A stretch of DNA of 64,000 nt from Hymenobacter sp. YC55 (GCF_029433095.1 NZ_JARNTX010000002.1:372001-436000), one strand, 5' to 3'; positions 17,882 through 26,518 are shown, counted from the stretch's first letter. Program-made: numbers and translations. The notes: generated by a model not told the origin, from the sequence alone.

Positions 17882-19426
17882 ATGGCACGACTGAAGATTG
17901 GAGTTATCGACTTAGTTTGTAAAGGACCAACCACCACCCTGTGGGCCCGCGCCATGCACGCGAACCTAGCCAGCATTATGCCGCAGGTGGTGGCGACGTG
18001 GTGCGAAGAAGAAGGCCACGATGTGAAGCTGATTTGCTACACCGGCCTCGAAGATTTGCGCAAGGAGTTGCCCAAAGGTGTGGACTTAGTGTTCATCAGC
18101 GCCTTCACCGAATCGGCCTTGCTGGCATATGCGCTCAGCAACTACTTCCGCAGCCAAGGCGCCGTAACGGTACTCGGTGGCCCCCACGCCCGGTGCTACC
18201 CGGATGACGCGGTGCAGTACTTTGATTTTGTGCTCGGCTTTACCAACCAAGGCACCATCCAGGAAGTGCTGCACAACTGCCAGCCGCAGCGCCCCGAGGG
18301 TAAGCACCTGTCGGCGGGCAAGCAGCCGAGCCACTTGCCGGGTGTGCGGGAGCGGTGGAAGTTCATCGAGCCAACGTTGAAGAAAGCACCGGTGCTAAAA
18401 ATGGTGCCCATGATTGGCAGCGTTGGCTGCCCCTACACCTGTGCCTTCTGCATTGATGCTACCGTGGACTACCAGCCCATGAGCGTGGACATAATCAAGG
18501 AAGATTTACGCTTTCTGCTCACCAAATTCAAGAAGCCCGTGGTGGGCTGGCACGACCCCAACTTTGGTGTCCGGTTCCACGAAACTATGGACGCCATTGA
18601 GGCCGCTGCCCCACTCAAGAGCTTCCGCTTCCTGGCGGAAAGCAGCTTATCTATTCTCACCGAAGACCACTTGAAAGTGCTGAACAACCACGGCTTCGAG
18701 GCCCTGCTGCCGGGCATCGAATCGTGGTACGAGTTGGGCAACAAGTCGCGCACTTCGCGCATGGCGGGCGAAGAGAAAGTAAAGCGCATTGCCGAGCACG
18801 TCAACCTAATGTTCAAGTACGTGCCGTACGTGCAAACCAATTTCGTGCTCGGCCTCGACAGCGACTCTGGCGACGAGCCGTTCGAGCTAACAAAGCGGTT
18901 CGTGGATCTAGCACCAGCGGCTTTCCCGGGCTACTCGTTGCTCAGTGCTTTCGGCGAGGCGGCCCCACTCAACCTCGATTACCAGAAAAACAATCGGGTG
19001 CTGCCTTTCCCCTTCCACTTCCTCAACAACCACTTGGCCATGAACGTGAAGCCCGCCAACTACGAGTGGGTGGACTTCTACGACAAAGTCATCGACCTCA
19101 CGGCCTACACATTCTCGAAGAAAGCCATCTACCGCCGCTACATGGCTTCGCCCTCTCGTGCTTCCAAGTGGATGAACACCATGCGGGCCATCTCGTCGGA
19201 AGGCTACGGCCGGCTGCGGTTCTTCAAGCAGGTGCGCCAGAACCTGCTGCACGACCGAAGCTTCCGGCAGTACTTCGAGGGAGAGTCGCAGGAGTTGCCA
19301 GCCTTCTACAAGCAGATCATTCAGAACGACTTGGGCATTTGGTGGGAGTGGCTACCGAAAGGCGCTATGGACCACAACCAAAATGCTTACCTGCACAAGA
19401 AAAATGGCACTGCTTTAACGGCCTAG
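17882..19426 (+). CDS. B12-binding-domain radical SAM protein
   Basis: A 514-residue cytoplasmic enzyme. The N-terminal third (residues 1-150) is a cobalamin-binding-like Rossmann fold (VDLVFISAFTESALLAYALS, VTVLGGPHARCYPDDA). The radical SAM core carries the [4Fe-4S] motif Cys183-x3-Cys187-x2-Cys190 in GCPYTCAFC. The order B12 domain then SAM core is that of class B methyltransferases and related ring-forming enzymes. The substrate is unknown: the neighbours (a helicase and an exporter) give no pathway. The start is the ATG at 17882, after an AT-rich upstream region. The frame opens at a TTG 13 codons earlier. A strong terminator follows, so it is probably monocistronic. Confidence 0.88.
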   Translation: MARLKIGVIDLVCKGPTTTLWARAMHANLASIMPQVVATWCEEEGHDVKLICYTGLEDLRKELPKGVDLVFISAFTESALLAYALSNYFRSQGAVTVLGGPHARCYPDDAVQYFDFVLGFTNQGTIQEVLHNCQPQRPEGKHLSAGKQPSHLPGVRERWKFIEPTLKKAPVLKMVPMIGSVGCPYTCAFCIDATVDYQPMSVDIIKEDLRFLLTKFKKPVVGWHDPNFGVRFHETMDAIEAAAPLKSFRFLAESSLSILTEDHLKVLNNHGFEALLPGIESWYELGNKSRTSRMAGEEKVKRIAEHVNLMFKYVPYVQTNFVLGLDSDSGDEPFELTKRFVDLAPAAFPGYSLLSAFGEAAPLNLDYQKNNRVLPFPFHFLNNHLAMNVKPANYEWVDFYDKVIDLTAYTFSKKAIYRRYMASPSRASKWMNTMRAISSEGYGRLRFFKQVRQNLLHDRSFRQYFEGESQELPAFYKQIIQNDLGIWWEWLPKGAMDHNQNAYLHKKNGTALTA

Positions 19427-19442
19427 CTACCAGTAAAAGATG

Positions 19443-19481
19443 AAAAAGGGGTCGTCATGCTCAGCATGACGACCCTTTTTT
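19443..19481. terminator. Bidirectional terminator after the radical SAM gene
   Basis: AAAAAGGGGTCGTCATGC pairs with GCATGACGACCCTTTTT (one bulged G) around a TCA loop and ends in a T-run. The convergent DMT transporter gene ends 20 nt further on. Confidence 0.85.
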
Positions 19482-19500
19482 GATAATCGATGAGTGTAAC

Positions 19501-20460
19501 TCACTTTGCCCGGTGAATGATGGCTACGCTTGCCAGGATAATTACCATGCCGAGCAGGTGCCAGAGGTTGAAATCTTCGCCATCAAGCAGGCCCCAGCCC
19601 AGGGCTACTATCGGAATCAGGTAGGTATTGGAAGACGCAAACAGAGCAGTGGAGCTTTGGATGAGTTTGTTGAAGAGCACCATCGCCACGGCTGTGCTCA
19701 TGGTGGCTAGCAGGGCAATGTAGCCGAAAGCTGGCCATGCACCCGGTACGGAAGCCAACTTGGGCAGGAAGTCGGTGCCGAGCAGCAGGAAGGCCAGCGC
19801 CGGGCCGCCAATAAAGAGCAGCAACAAACTGGTGACGGCCACTGCCGGAATGCTGTGCAAATGGTTTTTTATGATGTTCACGCTCACCCCGTAGCCGAAC
19901 GTGGCCAGCACGATGTAGAGGCCGTACCAGGCGTTGCCTTCCCCCGTGGGCGTGGCTTCCCCACCGCTGCCGCCTAGCAGCATCAGCACCACTGTGCCTA
20001 CCAAGCCGAGCACAATACCAAGCACCCGCAGCCCCGTTAGTTTCTGTCCGAAAAAGGCGGCGCCTACCACCAGCGTAAACACCACCGTCAGGGCATTGAG
20101 CACGCCCGCTAGCCCTGAGGCCAGCCGAGTTTCGGCGTAGGCAAATAGAAAAGCGGGAATGAGTGTGCCTACTACACCGCTGAACAATAGCCACTTAATT
20201 CGGCTTCGGTCTACCTTGCTTAGGTGCTTCAGCGCGAAGGGTAGCAACAGCAGTGCCGCCACACTCACGCGCGCCGCTCCTAGTTCCAGTGCCGAAAACA
20301 CCACCAAGCCCTTTTTCATCAGGATGAAGGACGTTCCCCAAATGCTAGCCAGTACCACCAGCAGCCCCCAAGCCGAAGCAGGAATCTTGTGGGGTGGGGG
20401 AGGGGAAACGGGTGGCGAAGCAGGCGCCGTGGTAACGGCCGGGGCGGGGGAGGTGGGCAT
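19501..20460 (-). CDS. EamA/DMT-superfamily transporter
   Basis: About 319 residues with ten predicted membrane segments arranged as two EamA repeats: the first from WGLLVVLASIWGTSFILMKKG, the second from AWYGLYIVLATFGYGVSVNI. Drug/metabolite transporters of this kind usually export amino acids or small metabolites across the inner membrane; the substrate is unknown. The start is the ATG at 20460, followed by a short Pro/Ala-rich tail (PTSPAPAVTTAPASPPVS). Upstream in-frame codons fall inside the palindromic repeat at 20481-20588 and are unlikely to be coding. Confidence 0.87.
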   Translation of the reverse strand: MPTSPAPAVTTAPASPPVSPPPPHKIPASAWGLLVVLASIWGTSFILMKKGLVVFSALELGAARVSVAALLLLPFALKHLSKVDRSRIKWLLFSGVVGTLIPAFLFAYAETRLASGLAGVLNALTVVFTLVVGAAFFGQKLTGLRVLGIVLGLVGTVVLMLLGGSGGEATPTGEGNAWYGLYIVLATFGYGVSVNIIKNHLHSIPAVAVTSLLLLFIGGPALAFLLLGTDFLPKLASVPGAWPAFGYIALLATMSTAVAMVLFNKLIQSSTALFASSNTYLIPIVALGWGLLDGEDFNLWHLLGMVIILASVAIIHRAK

Positions 20461-20480
20461 AGCGCGGGCAAAATAAAACT

Positions 20481-20588
20481 CTGTCATCCGAAGGCGGTGA
20501 CCGAACGACCTTGGCGCGCAACAACAACGCCACAACGGCGACTTGTGCTACCGTAAAAGGTTCTTCGGCTACCGCCTCGGGATGACAG
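20481..20588. repeat. 108-bp imperfect palindrome with CTGTCATCC ends (REP/MITE-like)
   Basis: The left arm begins CTGTCATCCGAAGGCGGT and the right arm ends ACCGCCTCGGGATGACAG. The arms pair over about 50 nt with several mismatches. It lies between the DMT transporter and dusB, both on the reverse strand. Its ends match those of the 70-bp element at 2878-2947. Confidence 0.65.
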
Positions 20589-20612
20589 ACAAAAAAGGTG
20601 CTCGAAATGAAA

Positions 20613-21602
20613 TTACCCTACTAGTACGGGCTCGGCGGCAATAATTTCATCTAAAATGGCATGCACTTCTTCCACCGAATCGGTTTCGACGAGGCGCATG
20701 CGCCAGCTTTTGGCGCCTTCGAGGCCGCGGAAGTACTGAGCGTAGTGGCGGCGCATCTCGAAGATGCCCACACGCTGGCCTTTCCACTCGATGCTCTTGT
20801 CGAAGTGCATGCGGCACATGTTTACGCGTTCCTCCACCGTGGGCGGCGCCAGCAGCTCGCCGGTGGCCACGTAGTGCTTTACTTCCCGGAATATCCAGGG
20901 GTAGCCAATGCTGGCCCGCCCAATCATGACGCCGTCCACGCCGTAGCGGTTTTTATACTCCACCGCCTTTTGGGGCGAGTCGATGTCGCCGTTGCCGAAA
21001 ATAGGAATGCGGATGCGCGGGTTTTCCTTGATTTTAGCGATCAAGCGCCAGTCGGCGTCGCCCTTGTACATCTGCACGCGGGTACGGCCGTGTACGGTAA
21101 GCGCTTCGATGCCAATGTCCTGCAGCCGCTCCGCTACGTCCTCCACGTTCTTGGTCGAGTCGTCCCAGCCGAGGCGGGTTTTCACGGTTACGGGCAAGTG
21201 GGTGGCTTTCACCACGGCCGAAGTCATTTCCACCATCTTCGGAATGTCGCGCAGCAAGGCAGCGCCAGCACCGCGGCAGGCGACTTGCTTCACGGGGCAG
21301 CCGTAGTTGATGTCGATAAGGTCGGGGCCAGCCAAGGTGCTGATGCGGGCGCACTCGCCCATGGTTGCCACGTCGGAGCCGAACAGTTGGATGCCAATTG
21401 GCCGCTCATAGTCAAACACGTCGAGCTTTTTGCGGCTCTTGGCGGCGTCGCGGATCAGGCCTTCCGAGGAAATAAACTCGGTGTACATCAAATCGGCCCC
21501 GTTGGCTTTGCACACGGCCCGGAACGGCGGGTCCGACACGTCCTCCATGGGCGCGAGCAGCAGCGGGAAATCGGGCAGAGCAAGGTCGCGGATGTGTACC
21601 AC
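20613..21602 (-). CDS. dusB: tRNA-dihydrouridine synthase B
   Basis: A 329-residue FMN enzyme that reduces uridine to dihydrouridine in the D-loop of tRNAs. It shows the Dus TIM-barrel signatures: LLLAPMEDVSDPPFR, YTEFISSEGL, the catalytic-cysteine segment DINYGCPVKQV (Cys102), TVKTRLGWD, LTVHGRTRVQMYKGDADW, FGNGDIDSP and GVMIGRASIGYPWIF. The C-terminal helical domain (MRRHYAQYFRGL) is complete. The frame opens with GTG at 21602, and no ATG is well placed, so GTG is the best start. The CPBP protease gene is divergent upstream. Confidence 0.95.
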   Translation of the reverse strand: MVHIRDLALPDFPLLLAPMEDVSDPPFRAVCKANGADLMYTEFISSEGLIRDAAKSRKKLDVFDYERPIGIQLFGSDVATMGECARISTLAGPDLIDINYGCPVKQVACRGAGAALLRDIPKMVEMTSAVVKATHLPVTVKTRLGWDDSTKNVEDVAERLQDIGIEALTVHGRTRVQMYKGDADWRLIAKIKENPRIRIPIFGNGDIDSPQKAVEYKNRYGVDGVMIGRASIGYPWIFREVKHYVATGELLAPPTVEERVNMCRMHFDKSIEWKGQRVGIFEMRRHYAQYFRGLEGAKSWRMRLVETDSVEEVHAILDEIIAAEPVLVG

Positions 21603-21751
21603 GGATAAAGAAGGTTAGCGGATTTTGCGCAAATTTACGACATATACAATGCGCAGCGCTTAGGTCGTTCCACAAGCAGTATCCAGAGCAGACTTACGCA
21701 CCACGCACATTCGGTTAGGTACCGAACACAACGCACTAAGCACTAAAAAAG

Positions 21752-22801
21752 ATGAAAGGTTTCGTGTCCAGCCGTTTGCACCCTTTTGCCAACTTATTGC
21801 TGCTGGTTGGGCTCATGATCCTGGCCGCGTGCGTGGCTGGCTTTCTGATGGCCGTATTAAGCAATTTGCTGTTCGGCGTGGGGCTGCTGGAAATCGGAAA
21901 CGTAACCAACAAGCCGGATACCTACGCCAACGGCTGGGGCGTTTCGATGCTCACGCAGGGCGTATTTCTGTTTGTTGGCTTTGGCGGGGCGGCCTTAGCG
22001 CTGCCACTCATAACTGGCTATTCCTGGCAAGATTATTTTGCGCCGCGCCGTCCGGTGCCTTCCCAGTGGCTGCTGCTGGCCGCGGGTATCATCTTGCTGA
22101 GTATACCGTTTATGTCGGGCATAGTGGAGTGGAACTCGAAGGCGCATTTCCCCGGCTTCTTGCAGGGCTTTGAGAAAGATGCCCGCGAGCTGGAAGATCG
22201 GGCGCAGGTGCTCACCAAATACCTAACGCAGTTCACCACCTTCGGCCGATTTATCGTGGGCTTGGTGGTTATTGCGGTAGTGCCCGCCATCAGCGAGGAG
22301 CTAGTTTTTCGGGGAGTGATTCAGCGTAACCTTGTGCAGTGGTTCAACTCCCGGCACGTGGGCGTATGGCTGGCGGCGGCCATTTTCAGTGCTATTCACT
22401 TCCAGTTCTTTGGCTTTGTGCCCCGGTTTGTGTTGGGCTTGGTGCTCGGGTACTTATATGAGTGGAGTGGTAACATCTTAGTACCCATGGCGGCCCACTT
22501 CACGCAAAACGCCTTCCAGATTGTGCTGCTCTACATGCAGCAGCGCCAACTCCTCAGTACCGACACCTTCGACCCCGATTCCAACGAAGCTTTGCCGTGG
22601 TGGTTGCAACTGTTGTCGCTGCTCCTGACGGGGGCTTTGCTCTGGCAGCTCTACCGGCACACTCTGCGCCCTACCGCCGATCCGCTGCCCACTCAACTGC
22701 GCACCCTCAGTGGGGGAGGAGTGGCTACGCATGCTGTTCATACCACTCCCATCATGGGCCGTACCATCAACCACGAGGGGGTGGACGTAACGAAAAGCTA
22801 G
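21752..22801 (+). CDS. CPBP-family intramembrane metalloprotease
   Basis: A 349-residue polytopic membrane protein of the CAAX protease/bacteriocin-processing (Abi/CPBP, Rce1-like) family. Its motifs are EELVFRGVIQ with Glu182-Glu183 and Arg187, then FSAIHFQFFGFVPRFVLG and AAHFTQNAF; the Glu and His residues form the metal site. The family cleaves prenylated or other substrates within the inner membrane. The physiological substrate in Bacteroidota is unknown. The C-terminal tail of about 40 residues is polar. The ATG at 21752 has an AAAAAGATG context. cdsA lies about 200 bp downstream on the same strand. Confidence 0.9.
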   Translation: MKGFVSSRLHPFANLLLLVGLMILAACVAGFLMAVLSNLLFGVGLLEIGNVTNKPDTYANGWGVSMLTQGVFLFVGFGGAALALPLITGYSWQDYFAPRRPVPSQWLLLAAGIILLSIPFMSGIVEWNSKAHFPGFLQGFEKDARELEDRAQVLTKYLTQFTTFGRFIVGLVVIAVVPAISEELVFRGVIQRNLVQWFNSRHVGVWLAAAIFSAIHFQFFGFVPRFVLGLVLGYLYEWSGNILVPMAAHFTQNAFQIVLLYMQQRQLLSTDTFDPDSNEALPWWLQLLSLLLTGALLWQLYRHTLRPTADPLPTQLRTLSGGGVATHAVHTTPIMGRTINHEGVDVTKS

Positions 22802-23005
22802 CTTCGGGCTGTTTTTTGCTAGTGAGGAGCTAGCTCATCGGGGCGGCTGCCCCGCCACCGATTTCCAACCCTCTTCATCTGGCCGTTAGCACCGAGTTAG
22901 CGGCCCCTCACGAGTTATTTCACTCACCCAGCAACCTTGCTTCCCTTGTCCGAAACTGCCGCCCCTACTGCCTCTCCCGAACCCACCGTGCCAGGCAAAA
23001 AGCCC

Positions 23006-23878
23006 ATGTCCAACCTTGCCCAACGCATAATCTTTGGGGTGATTGGGGCCGCCATGCTGCTGTTCTGCGTGTGGTACAGCGTCTGGACGTTTGCGGTATT
23101 TTTTGGGCTGGTGCAGATGCGCATGCTGTGGGAGTTTTACCGCATGATGCGGGTTGCTGGCTACAAGCCGGCAGCGTTGCTAGGCGGGGGGATCAGCGTC
23201 CTGATTTTTGCTGGTGTGTTGGGACTTACTGTGTTTGCCCGTTTAGCTGAAGAGGCTGTTCCAGTGGCCGCCGCCGATTTTCACTTGGCGGGCTCTATAC
23301 TCATCGGCATCATTATTCTGCTACCAGTGCTGCTGCTTGCGCGCGAGATGTATGCATGGCCGCGTATCAACCAGCAAATCAATCCGTTTGCCAACGTCGG
23401 TATCAATCTGCTCGGTTTGCTATACGTAAGCTTACCCATGAGCTTTCTAAGCTTGATTGCCTACGGCCCTACCAGCTACGACTACCGTCGTATCTTGGCA
23501 TTGCTGCTACTCGTTTGGTCATCGGATATTGGCGCCTATGCGGCCGGCAAGACGTTCGGCAAACACAAGCTGGCCCCCAAGATTTCGCCTGGCAAAACCT
23601 GGGAAGGCGCCCTTGGCGGATTTCTGCTTACGCTCGGAATGGGCTGGGCGCTCGGCTACTTACTGCCCGAATTGTCGATTACCTACCGCCTGGTAGTGGC
23701 CGGTGTAGTAGCTGTCTTTGGCCCCCTCGGCGACTTGGCCGAGTCCATGCTCAAGCGCAGCGTCAATGTGAAGGATTCGGGCCGCATCATGCCCGGGCAC
23801 GGCGGTTTGCTCGACCGGTTCGATGCCTTCCTTTTTATCCTGCCAGTACTCGCGCTGCTGCAGCTGGTAACAAAATAA
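23006..23878 (+). CDS. cdsA: Phosphatidate cytidylyltransferase (CDP-diglyceride synthase)
   Basis: CdsA makes CDP-diacylglycerol from phosphatidate and CTP in the inner membrane, the branch point of phospholipid synthesis. The protein is polytopic. It ends with the family signature: KISPGKTWEGALGG, GPLGDLAESMLKRSVNVKDS and the metal-binding PGHGGLLDRFDAF. From the ATG at 23006 (SNLAQRIIFG) it has 290 residues. TTG codons at 22937 and 22946 would add a short Pro/Ala-rich tail, and that longer form cannot be excluded. Phosphatidylserine decarboxylase is encoded nearby at 25729, separated by a glutamate dehydrogenase gene. Confidence 0.93.
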   Translation: MSNLAQRIIFGVIGAAMLLFCVWYSVWTFAVFFGLVQMRMLWEFYRMMRVAGYKPAALLGGGISVLIFAGVLGLTVFARLAEEAVPVAAADFHLAGSILIGIIILLPVLLLAREMYAWPRINQQINPFANVGINLLGLLYVSLPMSFLSLIAYGPTSYDYRRILALLLLVWSSDIGAYAAGKTFGKHKLAPKISPGKTWEGALGGFLLTLGMGWALGYLLPELSITYRLVVAGVVAVFGPLGDLAESMLKRSVNVKDSGRIMPGHGGLLDRFDAFLFILPVLALLQLVTK

Positions 23879-24050
23879 AAATGCGCCTCAAGGAAGTTTC
23901 AGCACGGTTATTGGTAGCCGCAGCCAGCTGAATTACTTTCTGTTAGCGTACAGATGCAGACATGCTATTGCGTTTCAAGCGTAGTTCATAGGACCTTAAC
24001 AAGGGTTTTTTGCACCTCGTCGGGCTTCCTCTCGTATGTGCTAATCCCGT

Positions 24051-24058
24051 TACCTTTG
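24051..24058 (+). promoter_or_regulatory. Candidate Bacteroidota -7 box upstream of the glutamate dehydrogenase
   Basis: TACCTTTG is an exact match to the TAnnTTTG element of Bacteroidota sigma-A-type promoters. It lies about 95 nt before the chosen ATG. The -33 element is not obvious, so this is a candidate only. Confidence 0.4.
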
Positions 24059-24153
24059 ACCCGTTAAATCTCGCGCGCGGCTGTTGCATCCCACCGCTTA
24101 CAGCTGCCGTTTTTTATTTCTTCCCCACCCCCAACCCCCTTACCCTTACACGT

Positions 24154-25443
24154 ATGGCTGCCACCACGGTGTACAAAGAACCGGCTCCCTTAGTGGACCG
24201 CGAAAACCCCCTCGAATCCATGATGTCACGCTTCAACGTGGCCACCGAGATTCTAGGGCTTGATGATGAAACCTACGAAGTGCTGAAAGCACCCGACAAG
24301 CAGGTAATCGTGCACATTCCCGTTACAATGGACAACGGCAAAGTGCGCGTTTTTGAAGGCTACCGCGTCGTACACAACACTATCTTGGGCCCCTCGAAAG
24401 GCGGTATCCGCTACGACAAAAACGTACACCTCGACGAGGTAAAGGCCCTGGCCGCCTGGATGACTTGGAAGTGCGCCGTAGTAGACTTGCCTTATGGTGG
24501 CGCTAAGGGCGGCATCATTTGCGACCCTACTACCATGAGCGCCGGTGAAATCGAGCGTCTGACCCGCGGCTATACCATGGCCATGAAAGACGTGTTTGGT
24601 CCCGACAGAGACATTCCAGCTCCTGATATGGGTACCGGCCCGCGCGAAATGGCGTGGCTGATGGACGAATTCTCGAAGACGGTAGGCGCTACATCGCCAG
24701 CCGTTGTGACAGGTAAGCCACTAGTAATGGGGGGCTCCTTGGGCCGCACCGAGGCTACGGGCCGTGGCGTAATGGTATCGGCGCTGGCTGCCATGAAGAA
24801 GCTCGGCATGGACCCCAAGCAGGCGTCGGCCGCCGTACAAGGCTTCGGCAACGTGGGCTCTTGGGCTGCTAAACTGCTCAGCGAGCAGGGTTTGCGCATC
24901 AAGTGCATATCCGACGTGAGTGGTGCCTACTGGAATGAAGCCGGTATCAACATCGACGATGCTGTAGCGTACAAGAATGCCCACAAAGGCCGCCTCGATG
25001 GCTTCACTGGTGCCGTCTTGATGGAAAATGCCGACGACCTGCTCACCACCGACGTAGATGTGTTGGTGCCCGCTGCCGTTGAAGACGTCATCACCGAGCA
25101 CAATGCCCACGACATCAAAGCCAAGCTGATTGTGGAAGGTGCTAACGGCCCAACCGCTGCTTCGGCCGACCCCATCATCAACGAGAAGGGAATTATGGTG
25201 GTGCCCGACATCTTGGCCAATTCCGGTGGCGTAACGGTTTCTTACTTCGAATGGGTACAAAACCGCCAGGGCTTCAAGTGGACCGAAGAAATGGTAACCG
25301 AGCGCGCCGACCGGATTATGTCGGATGCTTTCGAGAAAGTGTACGCTACTTCGCAGAAGTATAAAGTGCCTATGCGTATTGCTGCCTATGTGGTGGCCAT
25401 CGATAAAGTGGCGCAGACGTATAAGTTCCGCGGCGGTTTCTAA
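24154..25443 (+). CDS. Glutamate dehydrogenase (Glu/Leu/Phe/Val family)
   Basis: A 429-residue hexameric-type dehydrogenase that interconverts glutamate with 2-oxoglutarate and ammonia. Motifs: HNTILGPSKGGIRYDKNVHL, the catalytic-lysine segment PYGGAKGGIICDP, APDMGTGPREMAWLMDEFSK, VTGKPLVMGGSLGRTEATG, the Rossmann motif VQGFGNVGSWAAKLL, and VPAAVEDVITEHNA with VEGANGPT. The match to NAD-type GDH is close along the whole length. The ATG at 24154 (AATTVYKEPAPLVDRENPLE) is preferred; the frame runs back 48 codons to a TTG. The gene stands between cdsA and psd, which is a metabolic oddity. A second, diverged paralogue is at 969-2198. Confidence 0.94.
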   Translation: MAATTVYKEPAPLVDRENPLESMMSRFNVATEILGLDDETYEVLKAPDKQVIVHIPVTMDNGKVRVFEGYRVVHNTILGPSKGGIRYDKNVHLDEVKALAAWMTWKCAVVDLPYGGAKGGIICDPTTMSAGEIERLTRGYTMAMKDVFGPDRDIPAPDMGTGPREMAWLMDEFSKTVGATSPAVVTGKPLVMGGSLGRTEATGRGVMVSALAAMKKLGMDPKQASAAVQGFGNVGSWAAKLLSEQGLRIKCISDVSGAYWNEAGINIDDAVAYKNAHKGRLDGFTGAVLMENADDLLTTDVDVLVPAAVEDVITEHNAHDIKAKLIVEGANGPTAASADPIINEKGIMVVPDILANSGGVTVSYFEWVQNRQGFKWTEEMVTERADRIMSDAFEKVYATSQKYKVPMRIAAYVVAIDKVAQTYKFRGGF

Positions 25444-25521
25444 TCGGGCGGTTTCCCTCAATTGCAGTGTTGTTGGCAGTTAACCTCAAGCGTTTCTGCG
25501 AACCCACTATATTTGCTTGCC

Positions 25522-25555
25522 GATAGCCCGGGCCGGTGGCTCGGGCTATCTTTGT
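25522..25555 (+). terminator. Terminator after the glutamate dehydrogenase
   Basis: GATAGCCCGGGCC pairs with GGC-TCGGGCTATC around a short loop and is followed by TTTGTAT. It lies about 80 nt beyond the stop codon. Confidence 0.65.
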
Positions 25556-25632
25556 ATAGTTTAGCAGGTGGTGTGCCCGAGCTCGATAACCAAGGAATTA
25601 AGGCTTGCTAGTTCATGTTTCCAACAAAGCTG

Positions 25633-25727
25633 CTGTATCAGCTACATCAGTCCAATCAGCGCAAATCAGTGATTGAAAAGAGCGTCTGTATCAGCGAAGT
25701 CAATAAAACCAGCGCAAATCAGTGATT
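25633..25727 (+). repeat. Two 42-bp direct repeat units with 53-bp period abutting the psd start codon
   Basis: Units lie at 25633-25674 and 25686-25727. Both begin CTGTATCAGC and end with the identical 18 nt CAGCGCAAATCAGTGATT; the middles differ. The second unit ends one base before the psd ATG at 25729, so the repeat forms the 5' leader of that gene. Confidence 0.75.
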
Positions 25728-25728
25728 T

Positions 25729-26409
25729 ATGAAGATCCACAAAGAAGGCCGACGTATCCTGCTCTTTACGCTGCTAGGACTGCTAGCTGTTAATCTAGTT
25801 TTGTTTCGCGTGAATGCCCGTCATGCTACCTTCAACCAGATTTTTGCTGGTATCTCGGTGGTAGTATTCCTGACGCTGCTGCAGTTTTTCCGGAGTCCGG
25901 CCCGCCGGCTTTTCACCCACGAAGACCTGATTACGGCTCCTGCTGATGGCAAAGTAGTGGTGATAGAGAATGTGCACGAGTCGGAGTATTTCGACGATGA
26001 GCGCAAGCAGATCAGCATTTTCATGTCGCCGATCAATGTGCACATCACGCGCAACCCAATATCGGGCATCGTACGCTACTTCAAGTATCATCCTGGCAAC
26101 TACTTAGTGGCCTGGCACCCCAAAAGCAGCACTAAAAACGAGCGGACCACGGTAGTAGTGGAAAGTGAAGCTGGACCCTTGGTATTGTTCCGCCAGATTG
26201 CTGGAGCTATGGCCCGGCGCATCGTGTGGTACGTGAACGAAGGCGACGAAGTAAGCCAGGGCGAGGAATTCGGCTTCATCAAATTTGGCTCACGCGTTGA
26301 CATTTTCGTGCCCGTCGACACAGAGGTGAAGGTGCAACTTGGCGAGAAGGTGAAAGGCGGCCAAACTGTCATTGCACAACTGAAAACCGAATCGCCAAGC
26401 CTGTTTTAA
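25729..26409 (+). CDS. psd: Phosphatidylserine decarboxylase family protein
   Basis: A 226-residue proenzyme that decarboxylates phosphatidylserine to phosphatidylethanolamine. Family features: an N-terminal membrane hairpin (ILLFTLLGLLAVNLVLF and FAGISVVVFLTLLQFF), APADGKVVVIE, FMSPINVHITRNPISG, YHPGNYLVAW, and near the C-terminus the self-cleavage site in FGFIKFGSRVDIFVP (Gly187-Ser188), which yields the pyruvoyl cofactor. The length fits the short Psd type of Bacteroidota. It works downstream of CdsA (23006). The leader is a direct repeat (25633-25727). Confidence 0.93.
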   Translation: MKIHKEGRRILLFTLLGLLAVNLVLFRVNARHATFNQIFAGISVVVFLTLLQFFRSPARRLFTHEDLITAPADGKVVVIENVHESEYFDDERKQISIFMSPINVHITRNPISGIVRYFKYHPGNYLVAWHPKSSTKNERTTVVVESEAGPLVLFRQIAGAMARRIVWYVNEGDEVSQGEEFGFIKFGSRVDIFVPVDTEVKVQLGEKVKGGQTVIAQLKTESPSLF

Positions 26410-26477
26410 GGAAAGTAAAGTAGGGCTACATCCATTTTGTGTGTAGTCTTATTTCAAGCGTTTAGATAATGCTTCAG

Positions 26478-26518
26478 GGCCTAACTGTTCATCACATGAT
26501 GAATTGTTAGGCCTTATT
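26478..26518 (+). terminator. Terminator-like hairpin after psd
   Basis: GGCCTAAC-TG-TTCATCA pairs with TGATGAA-TT-GTTAGGCC and is followed by TTATT. It lies about 70 nt after the psd stop. Confidence 0.6.

Noticed and set aside
20661..21608. A 315-codon forward frame antisense to dusB
   Set aside because: The reverse-strand DusB frame has every family motif. The forward frame is the His/Val/Ala-rich mirror typical of GC-rich antisense.
24721..25461. A 246-codon reverse frame antisense to the glutamate dehydrogenase
   Set aside because: It lies entirely opposite a strongly conserved enzyme and has no motif of its own.
25508..25515. Exact TATATTTG (TAnnTTTG) box before the psd gene
   Set aside because: It lies only 6 nt before the glutamate dehydrogenase terminator hairpin, so a transcript from it would begin with a terminator. 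Chance is more likely.
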